DNA of 64,000 nt. Origin: an uncultured Anaerolineae bacterium (GTDB lineage: Bacteria; Chloroflexota; Anaerolineae; Aggregatilineales; Phototrophicaceae). A model generated the notes under the pieces. That model was not told where the DNA came from. It made no database searches and saw only the letters and a list, made by a program, of their open reading frames with translations. Shown piece by piece: positions 26,701 through 35,319 of the stretch; positions within the stretch are counted from its first letter, which is position 1, and each line of letters starts with the position of its first letter. Location: positions 1-64,000 of the forward strand of contig CALIEB010000006.1 of the NCBI GenBank assembly GCA_938022205.1. The letters run 5' to 3'. The translations under genes and the position numbers were made by a program.

Positions 26701-27492
26701 GTGGACTTTCTATCGCCTTACTTGGTTGGATTGCTGGCGATTGTTATTTATATGACCTTACTTTGGGGCGTTAGCTTGTGGCTCAAAGATGCCAGCATCG
26801 TCGATATTTTTTGGGGCTTAGGGTTTGTGATGGTGACGTGGCTGTATGCCGCGTATGTGCCTGATGTAACGGCGCGTGGACTGCTGCTTAACGTGTTGGT
26901 GACGATTTGGGGGCTGCGGCTTAGCCTGCACATTGGTGCGCGCAACTGGGGCAGAGGTGAAGACTTTCGCTATCGTGCATGGCGCGAAGAAGCTGGTGAG
27001 CGCGTGTGGTGGTGGCAAAGCTATTTGCGTGTTTTTCTCTTGCAAGGGGCGGTGATGTGGATAGTCTCCGCGCCGCTTCTAGGCGTTCATGTGTTAGACA
27101 GTGGTGCAGGCTGGACGATTTGGGATGCGCTAGCGATGGTGCTGTGGCTGGTCGGCTTTGTCTTTGAGGCGGTTGGCGATTGGCAGCTGCGTGTCTTTAA
27201 GGCACGCCCAGAAAATCACGGCAAAGTGATGAACAGAGGGTTATGGCGATACACGCGCCATCCCAACTACTTTGGCGATGCGACAGTATGGTGGGGCTTT
27301 TTCCTTTTTACGTTGGGCGTTGGCGGAGGATGGACTATTTTTAGCCCCTTGTTGATGAGCTATTTGCTCGTGCGTGTGTCCGGTGTGCGCATGCTGGAGT
27401 CTACGCTGAAGCATACGAAACCTGAATACGCTGCTTATGTGCGCAGCACGTCAGCGTTTTTGCCGCTGCCGCCTAAAAGCACCAACGACTAA
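26701..27492 (+). CDS. DUF1295 membrane protein (steroid 5-alpha-reductase-like)
   Basis: The start is taken as GTG at 26701 (VDFLSPYLVG), 5 bases after AGAGG; the open frame also has an ATG at 26653 without a good site. The 263-aa product has about seven membrane helices and the conserved DUF1295 features: DIFWGLGFV near residue 40, REDFRYRxWRE-type segment (GEDFRYRAWREE), and the C-terminal NRGLWRYTRHPNYFGDATVWWGFFLF, which resembles isoprenylcysteine methyltransferase and 5-alpha-reductase NADPH-binding regions. The substrate is unknown, probably a lipid. It is divergent from the carbamoyltransferase group and converges on the next gene with a 4-base overlap. Confidence 0.85.
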   Translation: MDFLSPYLVGLLAIVIYMTLLWGVSLWLKDASIVDIFWGLGFVMVTWLYAAYVPDVTARGLLLNVLVTIWGLRLSLHIGARNWGRGEDFRYRAWREEAGERVWWWQSYLRVFLLQGAVMWIVSAPLLGVHVLDSGAGWTIWDALAMVLWLVGFVFEAVGDWQLRVFKARPENHGKVMNRGLWRYTRHPNYFGDATVWWGFFLFTLGVGGGWTIFSPLLMSYLLVRVSGVRMLESTLKHTKPEYAAYVRSTSAFLPLPPKSTND

Positions 27493-28142
27493 TTGAGCGA
27501 GAAAGGCGTTTCGCTTTGTGGTATGGCGGGCGGGCGCATCAGCCGCTCAAACAATGCTACCTCGCGACGATATGCTTGGATGAGCTGCTTGAAAAGCTGT
27601 GTCGTGTTGGCAGACTCTAGGAACTTTTGTTTTTGCGCAAGGTCGGTTTGCAGCACATAGGCAGCAAGGTAAGCAAGTTCAAGCGGGTCGTCGGGAATGC
27701 GCTCTTCGTCAAACACCACGCCAATGTCGCCAAGTGAGGCGAGATAGCGTTTGAGCAGCATATTTAACTGTGCTTTCCCACGCCGAGCGACCTTGTTGTC
27801 GTCCACAATAAACGGGATTATGTCGACCTTGCCAACTAAGAAGGGACGTTTGTTGTGTAAGCTCATGATGCGAAAGCGGTCTTCGCCAATAACGGTGATG
27901 TTCATACGCCCGAACGCTAGTTTTTCGACTTCGGCAATGCGCGCTGTCGTGCCAATCAGGTGAGGGTGCGCAAGGTCACCGAGAGCTTCCTCTCCTTCTT
28001 CAATTAACACGATACCGAACGGTGCTTCATTTTCAATGCACTCATTTATCATGGTCTTGTAGCGTTCCTCAAAAATGTGCAAACGCATCGGCGTACTGGG
28101 AAAAAGCACAGTATTGAGGGGGAAAAGTGGCAGTTCTATCAT
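27489..28142 (-). CDS. LON substrate-binding-domain protein
   Basis: The 217-aa product consists of a Lon N-terminal (LON substrate-binding) domain: ELPLFPLNTVLFPSTPMRLHIFEERYKTMI at the start, then GTTARIAEV and the helical second half. No AAA+ or protease domain follows, so this is a stand-alone LON-domain protein, a common bacterial form of unknown role. It lies 63 bases downstream of the patatin gene on the same strand and may be co-transcribed with it. Confidence 0.9.
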   Translation of the reverse strand: MIELPLFPLNTVLFPSTPMRLHIFEERYKTMINECIENEAPFGIVLIEEGEEALGDLAHPHLIGTTARIAEVEKLAFGRMNITVIGEDRFRIMSLHNKRPFLVGKVDIIPFIVDDNKVARRGKAQLNMLLKRYLASLGDIGVVFDEERIPDDPLELAYLAAYVLQTDLAQKQKFLESANTTQLFKQLIQAYRREVALFERLMRPPAIPQSETPFSLN

Positions 28143-28205
28143 GTTATTCAGGCATCCTTTGCTTGCTGCGCTTAACTAAGCATAACACAAAAACGTAGAG
28201 AATAG

Positions 28206-29048
28206 TTAAGGTGCTTTCACTAAAGCCTCAATTGCTGCGAGATGACGGCGTGCCTCATCTTCGCCGGCACGGATAGGACTTTGCGTGTCCTTGAAATCAA
28301 GCGAGCCATACCCATCCACCGGTGGACGCAGCAGCACATGCGGCGGCGCAGCGCGCAGGCGACTTTGGTGGGTATACCATGCCATCACGCGGAAGCTGCG
28401 CCAAAGCGAAGACATCATGCTTGGCAAAGTCTTGTCGCTCAAGAGATTAAAAGGAATTTGAAAGCCCATCACCGCGCTGATAGGGTCAATCCACATGTTT
28501 TCGGTTTCTAAGGCGGGATAAACGTCCACCGCGATGACCACGTCTGCCCCCCACTCAAAGGCTGGTTGGGTTGCCACGCTGTCGATGACACCACCATCGG
28601 CCAACAGCCTGCCATGCAGCTCGACAGGCGGAAAGACCGCCGGCACGGCACTGCTCGCCAACACCGCCGGCACAAGCTCCCCTTCGCACAACGCGACCTC
28701 CTCACCGTTGAGCATGTCTACCGCCATCACCATACAAGGGATGTTCAGGTCGGCAAACGTTTTGTGTGCCATAGCTAGCCTAAGTTGGCTTTCAACGGCG
28801 CGCTGCCTGCCGCGTGCGCTGAACACGTTCATGCCAAATACGTTGCGCGAGGCGAGCGCGGTCATGCGCTCTGCTAAAACTTCTGCTGGCAAGCCAAGCG
28901 CGTAGCTTACGCCAACAATCGCGCCCATGCTCGTGCCAACGATGAGGTCAATGGGTATGTGCGCTTCTTCGAACACGCGCAACACGCCAATGTGCGCCAG
29001 TCCGCGACTGCCGCCGCCGCCCAGCACTAACGCTACTTTGGGACGCAT
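28206..29048 (-). CDS. Patatin-like phospholipase (RssA family)
   Basis: The 280-aa protein has the patatin features: the oxyanion loop LVLGGGGSRGLAHIG, the nucleophile Ser40 in the G-T-S-M-G elbow, and the catalytic Asp151 in a DGG motif. These enzymes are serine acyl-hydrolases acting on lipids. AAGGAG precedes the ATG. The gene starts 8 bases after the stop of the alpha/beta-hydrolase/AMP-ligase fusion, so the two are very probably co-transcribed and act in lipid turnover: a lipase releasing fatty acids and a ligase activating them. Confidence 0.92.
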   Translation of the reverse strand: MRPKVALVLGGGGSRGLAHIGVLRVFEEAHIPIDLIVGTSMGAIVGVSYALGLPAEVLAERMTALASRNVFGMNVFSARGRQRAVESQLRLAMAHKTFADLNIPCMVMAVDMLNGEEVALCEGELVPAVLASSAVPAVFPPVELHGRLLADGGVIDSVATQPAFEWGADVVIAVDVYPALETENMWIDPISAVMGFQIPFNLLSDKTLPSMMSSLWRSFRVMAWYTHQSRLRAAPPHVLLRPPVDGYGSLDFKDTQSPIRAGEDEARRHLAAIEALVKAP

Positions 29049-29056
29049 GGCACAAC

Positions 29057-31612
29057 TTACTCCTTAGGGGTTTCCACTAACATACGACGCAGGACTTTGC
29101 CGACGAATGACTTGGGCAGTGCTTCTCTAAACTCGATGTCATACGGCACAGCGTAAGCCTCAAGGCGACGGCGGCATAGCTCAATTAGCTCCTCTTTTGA
29201 GAGGCTGGTGTTGGGGCGTGGCACGACAAATGCTTTAATTTTCTGGTTGCCGTCCTCGTGACCAATGCCCACTACGGCGACCTCTAGTACTTTGTTGTTC
29301 TCGTAGATGACCTCCTCAATGTCACGCGGGTAGACGCTGTAGTTGCCCGTCATGATGGTGTCGCGCTTGCGAGCGATAATCTGGAAGAAGCCCTCTTCGT
29401 CCATAATTGCCACGTCGCCGGTGAACAACCACCCGTCTTTGAGAACAGATGTCGACGTGTCTTCAGATGTTGCTCCCCAATAGCCGCGCATGACTTGCGG
29501 TCCCTTAACGGCTAGCTCGCCTATTTTGCCATACGGCAGCGTTTCGCCTGTTACGAGGTCAACGATTTTGGCATCAGTGTTGGGGATTGGCACGCCGATT
29601 GAGCCGACCTTGCGCGTGCCATAGAGCGGGTTGGCGTGTGTGACAGGCGAGGCTTCTGTCAGCCCGTACCCTTCAACCAGCCGCCCGCGCGTGAGTTTCT
29701 CAAACGCTTCTTGCACTTCGACCGGCAGCGGAGCTGCGCCGCTAATGCACGCCTTAATCGACGAAAGCCCGTATTGGCGCACGCCTTCGGCTTGGTTGAT
29801 GGCAGTATACATGGCAGGTACACCGGGAAACAGCGTGGGCTTGTAGTGGCGGATGTGTTCTAGCACATGCTTAAGCTCGAAGACGGACAAAATCACCATC
29901 GTGGCAGCCATAGACACCGCCACATTGAGCGCGGTGGTCAAGCCATAGCTGTGCAAGAAAGGCACGACGGCTAGGATAACTTCTTCGCCATACTTGAGGT
30001 CGGGTATCCAGTGGCGTGTTTGCAGCATGTTGGCGACAAGATTAGCGTGGGAAAGGCACACGCCTTTAGGCACGTCGGTCGTGCCGCTGGTGAAGTTGAT
30101 GTTGGCGAGCGCGTCAAATGGCACGTCTACGCTGAGGTTCGCGTCGGGCTGGTTGGCGATAAACTCCTCAAAGAGCGTGCCGAGCGTGCGCACTTGGTCA
30201 GAGCCGCTGGCTTCTAAGAGCTTTTGCAGCACAGTGTTGTAGCTTGCGTCGGTGCGTGTAAGGGCAGAGGCTTTGAGATGCTTAGCCACGATGGCGTGCA
30301 AATCGACGAACAGCGCGTACTGCAGCTCGGTGTGTTGTTTGATAGCAGCAACCAGCGGATAGTAAGCGTTGAGCGTGACGATGACTTTGGCATCCGTCTG
30401 CTGCACTTGTTGGATAATGCGCTGGCTGTCTGCGTCGGGGTTAGGCAATGCAGCGACCGCGCCAATTTTCAGCGTGCCGTAGAAGGCGATGATAAACTGT
30501 GGACAATTGGGCATCACGAGTATCACGCGGTCGCCCGCTTTTACGCCTAATTTGAGCAAGCCTTGCGCGAATTGGTTGGCTTTGCGGTTGAGTGCGTCAT
30601 AGGTCAGCGTGTAGCCATAGTACACGCTGGCAATGCGCTTGGGTCGCCAATAGGCAGCACTCTCTAGAAATTTGTGTAGGGGCTGCTTGGGGATAGGAAT
30701 GGTGTGCGGCGTGTCTTTGGCGTATTTCGCCAGCCAAGGGCGCGTTGCCCGCACTTTTTCGGCGTTGGTGCGCCATGAGACGCGGGCGCGGTTTTCTGTG
30801 ATAAAGCGTTCGAGCGCACGGTTAACCGCCTCGTGTCGCTCTAGCTGCACCTTGTGTTTGGCTGAGCCTACGTCGTAAATCTCGGCATCGGGAATCATTT
30901 TGCCAACGTCGTCAAACACATAGCGCGGGAAATAATTGTCGCGTTCACCGGTTATCACTAGCGTGGGCGTGGTGATGTTGCGCAGCAAGTTCCAGCCCTT
31001 CCACTTGCGCATGTTGTTAAACATCATGCGCTTCATGACGTGCAGCTCAGCGTCCCACTTAGGACGAAACTTCCAAAACGGCTTGAGTAAATTCGTAGGA
31101 AGGCGCGACAGTAGCGAGACAGCGCGCGGCAGGGGATATTCGCCCGCAGTGGCGATTAGCACCAACTTTTCCAGCGTTTCAGGGTATGCGTTGGCGTATT
31201 CGACGCAAATTGACCCACCGAAAGAATGCCCAACCAACACGAACTTTTCCGGCAGCTGCAAATGGGTGACGATGGCGTGCATGTCGCGCACGAGCTCGGG
31301 CATCGTGTACTGGCTGTAGGGCGCGTCGCTTTGTCCGTGCCCACGCAAATCTGGCACGACGACGCGATAGTTGAGCATGACAAAGTGATTGATTTGCAGC
31401 TCCCAAGATTCTGCCACGCCTGCATAGCCGTGCTGAAACATAATTGTATGCTCTGCGCCTTCGGGATGGATGTCAATGACGCTCAAATAGTGCTTAGGCG
31501 CGTCTGGAATGGGGACAAGCACGCGATAAAGGCTATAATCTAGCAGGGAGGTTGACCGCTTGAGACCACGTATTTTTCTTTTCATAAGCACTTTTTGTAA
31601 AATAACTGGCAT
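29057..31612 (-). CDS. Alpha/beta-hydrolase fused to an acyl-CoA ligase (AMP-binding)
   Basis: The 851-aa protein joins two enzymes. Residues about 35-290 form an alpha/beta-hydrolase with nucleophile Ser130 in VGHSFGG, GHGQSD near 91, ITGERD and a C-terminal His region (SAKHK). Residues about 300-848 form an ANL-superfamily ligase with the P-loop-like FTSGTTDVPKG (Asp in place of the usual Gly), GYGLTEASPVT, LFTGDVA, ARKRDTIMTGNYSVYPRDIEE and the catalytic Lys in PKSFVGKVLRR. It probably activates fatty acids, with the hydrolase supplying or recycling acyl groups. The start at 31612 is uncertain: ATG 31585 fits better with a TATACT -10 at 31625-31630 (minus strand). Confidence 0.88.
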   Translation of the reverse strand: MPVILQKVLMKRKIRGLKRSTSLLDYSLYRVLVPIPDAPKHYLSVIDIHPEGAEHTIMFQHGYAGVAESWELQINHFVMLNYRVVVPDLRGHGQSDAPYSQYTMPELVRDMHAIVTHLQLPEKFVLVGHSFGGSICVEYANAYPETLEKLVLIATAGEYPLPRAVSLLSRLPTNLLKPFWKFRPKWDAELHVMKRMMFNNMRKWKGWNLLRNITTPTLVITGERDNYFPRYVFDDVGKMIPDAEIYDVGSAKHKVQLERHEAVNRALERFITENRARVSWRTNAEKVRATRPWLAKYAKDTPHTIPIPKQPLHKFLESAAYWRPKRIASVYYGYTLTYDALNRKANQFAQGLLKLGVKAGDRVILVMPNCPQFIIAFYGTLKIGAVAALPNPDADSQRIIQQVQQTDAKVIVTLNAYYPLVAAIKQHTELQYALFVDLHAIVAKHLKASALTRTDASYNTVLQKLLEASGSDQVRTLGTLFEEFIANQPDANLSVDVPFDALANINFTSGTTDVPKGVCLSHANLVANMLQTRHWIPDLKYGEEVILAVVPFLHSYGLTTALNVAVSMAATMVILSVFELKHVLEHIRHYKPTLFPGVPAMYTAINQAEGVRQYGLSSIKACISGAAPLPVEVQEAFEKLTRGRLVEGYGLTEASPVTHANPLYGTRKVGSIGVPIPNTDAKIVDLVTGETLPYGKIGELAVKGPQVMRGYWGATSEDTSTSVLKDGWLFTGDVAIMDEEGFFQIIARKRDTIMTGNYSVYPRDIEEVIYENNKVLEVAVVGIGHEDGNQKIKAFVVPRPNTSLSKEELIELCRRRLEAYAVPYDIEFREALPKSFVGKVLRRMLVETPKE

Positions 31613-31657
31613 CGTTTGTTTATCAGTATACCTAAAAAAGAGCTAAAGGACACGCTT

Positions 31658-32497
31658 ATGCTGCACCCACTTGTGACAACGGCTTGGCTTGCTGACCATT
31701 TGCACGACGCTGACGTGCGCATCTTGGACATTCGCGGGCATGTGCTGCCTGCGGATGCGCCGCTGCCGCATTACTACGCGCATCGCGCCGAGTATGACGC
31801 GGCGCACATTCCCAATGCGCTGTTTGTCGATTGGACGCAAGACATCGTCGAGCCAAACTCACTTTCGCAGGACATCGCTGACCCTGAACGTTTTGCCGCG
31901 CTGATGGGGCGGCTGGGTGTGGGCGACGACACCCTTGTTGTGGCATATGATGATGCCGACAGCATGTTTGCGGCGCGCCTGTGGTGGGCATTGCGCTATT
32001 ATGGACATGAACGCGTGGTGGTGCTGGATGGGGGTTGGCAAAAGTGGGTGACGGAAGCACTGCCTGTTACTGCAGAGGTTGTGATGCCTGCGCCTGCCGT
32101 GTTTACGCCGCGTCCTGTGCCGTCTTTGCGCAAGACCGCCGACGATGTGGCGCGCTTGGGCAAGGGCGCGCTGGTCGACGTGCGTACACCACAAGAGTTT
32201 GCTGGTGAAATTTCTCGAGCGCGCCGCCGCGGTCATATCCCCAACGCGCTGAACTTGCCGCGCGGCGTGTTGGTTGCTGAGGGTGGCTTGATGCCTGCAC
32301 CCGACGTGCTGAGGGCGCGCTTTCTTGAGGCGGGCGTGCAGCTTGACGCGCCTGAGGTGGTGTTCTACTGTAATGCGGGTGTCTCTGCGAGCTATGGGCT
32401 GCTGGCGTGGCATGTGGCGGGCTTTGCGCAAGGCAGCGTTTATGATGGTTCTTGGAAAGACTGGGGAAATGATGAGAACAAGCCTATCATCACGTAA
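31658..32497 (+). CDS. Thiosulfate/3-mercaptopyruvate sulfurtransferase (two rhodanese domains)
   Basis: The ATG at 31658 (MLHPLVTTAWL) is preferred, about 8 bases after AAAGGA; the frame also opens at 31616. The 279-aa product has two rhodanese modules. The N-terminal one (1-135) lacks a catalytic Cys. The C-terminal one (155-275) has Cys238 in the loop CNAGVSA. Order and length match bacterial thiosulfate or mercaptopyruvate sulfurtransferases; the loop sequence does not decide which. It is divergent from the hydrolase-ligase fusion and precedes an acyltransferase gene. Confidence 0.9.
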   Translation: MLHPLVTTAWLADHLHDADVRILDIRGHVLPADAPLPHYYAHRAEYDAAHIPNALFVDWTQDIVEPNSLSQDIADPERFAALMGRLGVGDDTLVVAYDDADSMFAARLWWALRYYGHERVVVLDGGWQKWVTEALPVTAEVVMPAPAVFTPRPVPSLRKTADDVARLGKGALVDVRTPQEFAGEISRARRRGHIPNALNLPRGVLVAEGGLMPAPDVLRARFLEAGVQLDAPEVVFYCNAGVSASYGLLAWHVAGFAQGSVYDGSWKDWGNDENKPIIT

Positions 32498-32585
32498 GGG
32501 GTTGTTTGTTATAGATCGTCTAATCTGCGTCCAATACAACAGGCTTATGATGACCATTAGAGCGGCATTGTGAAGGATTGCTCCC

Positions 32586-33602
32586 ATGCACATTGTAGCG
32601 TATGAAACAGAAACAGCGTTTGACGTGCTGCGCGAAGAGTGGAACGCGCTGGTGGCACGCAGCGGGCATAACACCGTGTTCGCCACGTGGGAATGGCAAA
32701 AGCATTGGTGGGATGCCTACGGCAGTGGCGCGCCACTTTGGGTGCTGGCGGTGCGCGATGCGGCAGGTGTGCTGCGTGGGCTTGCGCCTTTCTTTGTCGA
32801 ACAGCGCGAGGGCGTGGGGCGCGTGCTGCGCTTGGTCGGCTCGGAAGATGTGACCGATTACCTTGACGTTATCGTAGACCGCGACTACGCGCAGCCTGTG
32901 TATGAGGCAATTTTGGCGTATCTCAAGCAAGAACGCGCGCGCTATGACCTTATCGACCTCGCTAACGTTCCCGAGCAATCGCTTACGCTGAACTGTTTGG
33001 TGTCGCTCGCACAGGCACGCGGCTTTACGGTGGTGATCGCGCAGCAGGAGGTTTGTCCTATTATTCAGCTGCCTGCCACGTTTGAGGCTTATGTGGCGCG
33101 GTTGGATGGTAAACACGGGCATGAGCTGCGGCGCAAGCTACGTAAGGCTGAAGCGTTCGACGGCATCGCGTGGTACATCGTCCGCACGCAGGAGGAGCTG
33201 CCGCAAGCTCTAAACACCTTCTTTCATTTGATGGCGAGCAGCAAGGCGTACAAAGAGGGCTTTTTGCAAGACACACGCCACACGCAGTTCTTTCAGGCGA
33301 TGGCAAGCGCAATGCTGGCGCGCGGTTGGTTGCAGTTGGCGTTTTTGACTGTAGACGATGAAGCAGTGGCGACTTATTTCAATTTGGATTATGGCAATCG
33401 CATCTTGGTCTACAACAGCGGGCTGCTGCAAGACAAATACGGCGCGCTGAGCGCGGGCATTGTGCTGCTGGCACATCTCATTCGCCACGCGATTGAGGCA
33501 GGGCGCGAGGTTTTTGACTTCTTGCGCGGCAATGAACCGTACAAGTATCACATGGGCGGCAAGGATACGGTGGTGTATAACGTTCAGCTTTACTCAGCGT
33601 AA
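32586..33602 (+). CDS. GNAT-fold acyltransferase, CelD/BioF2-like (Acetyltransf_6)
   Basis: The 338-aa product resembles the Acetyltransf_6 family found with polysaccharide synthesis genes. It has a first GNAT-like half (about 1-150), then HGHELRRKLRKAE near residue 180 and DFLRGNEPYKYHMG near residue 318, both characteristic of the family. AAGGA precedes the ATG. A family-4 glycosyltransferase follows 9 bases later, suggesting that the two modify a cell-surface or intracellular glycan together. The acyl donor and acceptor are unknown. Confidence 0.8.
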   Translation: MHIVAYETETAFDVLREEWNALVARSGHNTVFATWEWQKHWWDAYGSGAPLWVLAVRDAAGVLRGLAPFFVEQREGVGRVLRLVGSEDVTDYLDVIVDRDYAQPVYEAILAYLKQERARYDLIDLANVPEQSLTLNCLVSLAQARGFTVVIAQQEVCPIIQLPATFEAYVARLDGKHGHELRRKLRKAEAFDGIAWYIVRTQEELPQALNTFFHLMASSKAYKEGFLQDTRHTQFFQAMASAMLARGWLQLAFLTVDDEAVATYFNLDYGNRILVYNSGLLQDKYGALSAGIVLLAHLIRHAIEAGREVFDFLRGNEPYKYHMGGKDTVVYNVQLYSA

Positions 33603-33611
33603 GGACAGACC

Positions 33612-34862
33612 ATGACTATTCAGCGCGTTGCCCTGCTTAGTGTGCATACTAGCCCGCTTGCCCCGTTTGGTGGCAAAAAGACGGGTGGCATGAACGTTTA
33701 TGTGCGCGAGCTGGCGTATGAGCTTGGTGTACGCGGTGTCGATGTTGACATTTTTGTGCGGCGCACTAGCAGTGATGAGCCGCCCGTTGACAGCCGCATT
33801 CACCCGCGCGTGCGTGTCGTCTATCTTGAGGCAGGTGGCGTGCGTCCGCTTGCGCCCGACGAGCTTTTCCCGCACCTGTCTGAGTTTACGGCGCGTTTGA
33901 TGGCGTTCGCTGCCCGCGAGGGACTGCGCTACGACATCGTATACGCCCACTATTGGCTGAGCGGTTGGGTGGGGCAAAAGCTGAAAGAGGCGTGGGGCGT
34001 GCCGTTCGTGCAAATGTTCCACACGCTGGGTCAGATGAAACGGCGCATTGACGCTGCCGATAACCCGTTTACGCTGCATGAGCGCGTGAACACCGAGATG
34101 GCGATTGTTGATTGGGCGGACGCTATCATTGCGGCGACCCCCGCCGAGCAAGCGCAGCTGTTGTGGTTGTATCGTGCCAAACGCCGCAAGATTGTCATCG
34201 TGCCGCCCGGCGTGAACGTCGAACGCTTCTTCCCGCAGGACAAGGCATCGGCACGAGCGTGCTTGGGATTTGATGCCTGTCACTTGCTGTTATTCGTCGG
34301 GCGTATTGAGCCGCTTAAAGGACTGGACACGATTTTAGAGGCATTGAAAGTTCTCAAGCAAACCCACCCCGAACTGATACAAAACTTGTGCTTTGCGGTA
34401 GTAGGCGGGCAGCTAGGCGCGGGCGACACCGAGTTGGAGCGCGTGCAAGCTCTGGCGGAAACGCTGGGTGTGGCGCATGTTGTGCGTTTTATTGGCGCGA
34501 AAGACCAGAGTGAGTTGCCTTACTATTACGCCGCGTCAACAGCGGTCATCATGGCTTCGGACTATGAGTCCTTTGGTATGGTGGCGTTAGAAGCGATGGC
34601 AAGCGGCACGCCGGTAATTGCTACCCAAGTGGGGGGACTAGCTTTCTTGGTGCGCGACAACGAGACGGGCTACCACGTGCCAGTGCGTGACCCAGTGCAG
34701 CTGGCGCACCGCATTCATGACTTGCTCAGTGACCCCAAAAAACAACGCGAGATGGGGGAAAATGCCTCCTATCTCGCACAAGATTATGCGTGGTCGCGCG
34801 TTGCCGACCGTCTGCTTGATTTGTTTGCTGTGCTTAAGGCGCGCTATCCGCGTCGTGCTTAG
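33612..34862 (+). CDS. Family 4 glycosyltransferase (MshA/sucrose-phosphate-synthase-like)
   Basis: The 416-aa GT-B enzyme has the N-terminal loop SPLAPFGGKKTGGMNVYVREL (donor/acceptor-binding glycine-rich turn of MshA and sucrose-phosphate synthase-like enzymes), HTLGQMK, VPPGVNVERF, LLFVGRIEPLKGLD and the retaining-GT E-x7-E motif in YESFGMVALEAMASGTPVIAT. It probably transfers a sugar from a nucleotide-sugar donor with retention. It is co-transcribed with the upstream acyltransferase. Mycothiol synthesis (MshA) is one possibility, but no other msh gene is present. Confidence 0.87.
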   Translation: MTIQRVALLSVHTSPLAPFGGKKTGGMNVYVRELAYELGVRGVDVDIFVRRTSSDEPPVDSRIHPRVRVVYLEAGGVRPLAPDELFPHLSEFTARLMAFAAREGLRYDIVYAHYWLSGWVGQKLKEAWGVPFVQMFHTLGQMKRRIDAADNPFTLHERVNTEMAIVDWADAIIAATPAEQAQLLWLYRAKRRKIVIVPPGVNVERFFPQDKASARACLGFDACHLLLFVGRIEPLKGLDTILEALKVLKQTHPELIQNLCFAVVGGQLGAGDTELERVQALAETLGVAHVVRFIGAKDQSELPYYYAASTAVIMASDYESFGMVALEAMASGTPVIATQVGGLAFLVRDNETGYHVPVRDPVQLAHRIHDLLSDPKKQREMGENASYLAQDYAWSRVADRLLDLFAVLKARYPRRA

Positions 34863-35176
34863 CCGCCGTAAGCGTTGGGAATGTCGGCAACGGTTACAGT
34901 GATGTAAGGCTCCATGAGCGAAATTTCCAGTGCCTCGTCCTCTTGAATAGGCGTTTGCCCCTTGTGATACAGCACGTTGTTGAATCCGTCGAAACGGTAG
35001 CGGCGGTTAATCCAGCCATGCGCGGGGTGTTGGAACACCACGTTAAACTGGATGGCTTGTTCTTCTAACAAGACTTTTTCTTCGACTATCCACACAGGTG
35101 CGTATTGCTCAAGGTGGGGAATAGCTTTTTTGTCGCGCAGGGCTTTCAGCTGGGTCGTGGTGGTAAAAGAGTCCAT
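34859..35176 (-). CDS. Hypothetical protein, 105 aa
   Basis: The frame has a strong ribosome-binding site (GAGGTGA) before its ATG at 35176 and converges on the glycosyltransferase gene with a 4-base overlap. The product is acidic, soluble and without signal peptide or membrane helix, with beta-strand-like segments (QAIQFNVVFQHP, RRYRFDGFNNVLYHKG, EPYITVTVADIP). I do not recognise a family. Confidence 0.65.
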   Translation of the reverse strand: MDSFTTTTQLKALRDKKAIPHLEQYAPVWIVEEKVLLEEQAIQFNVVFQHPAHGWINRRYRFDGFNNVLYHKGQTPIQEDEALEISLMEPYITVTVADIPNAYGG

Positions 35177-35319
35177 AAGTCACCTCATGTTTAGGCATAT
35201 GTGAACGCGACTTTATTGTAACGCGCTTGCGGTGAGTTAACAAGTTGCGGACTTGTTTATTTACGTCGTTACGATTATCGCGTACAATGCGATTAAGTGG
35301 CGTGTAAGGAGCAGGCGAG

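Noticed and set aside
29057..31612. OleBC olefin-synthesis fusion
   Set aside because: OleB proteins are haloalkane-dehalogenase-like with an Asp nucleophile; here the elbow is GHSFGG with Ser, and oleA and oleD are absent.
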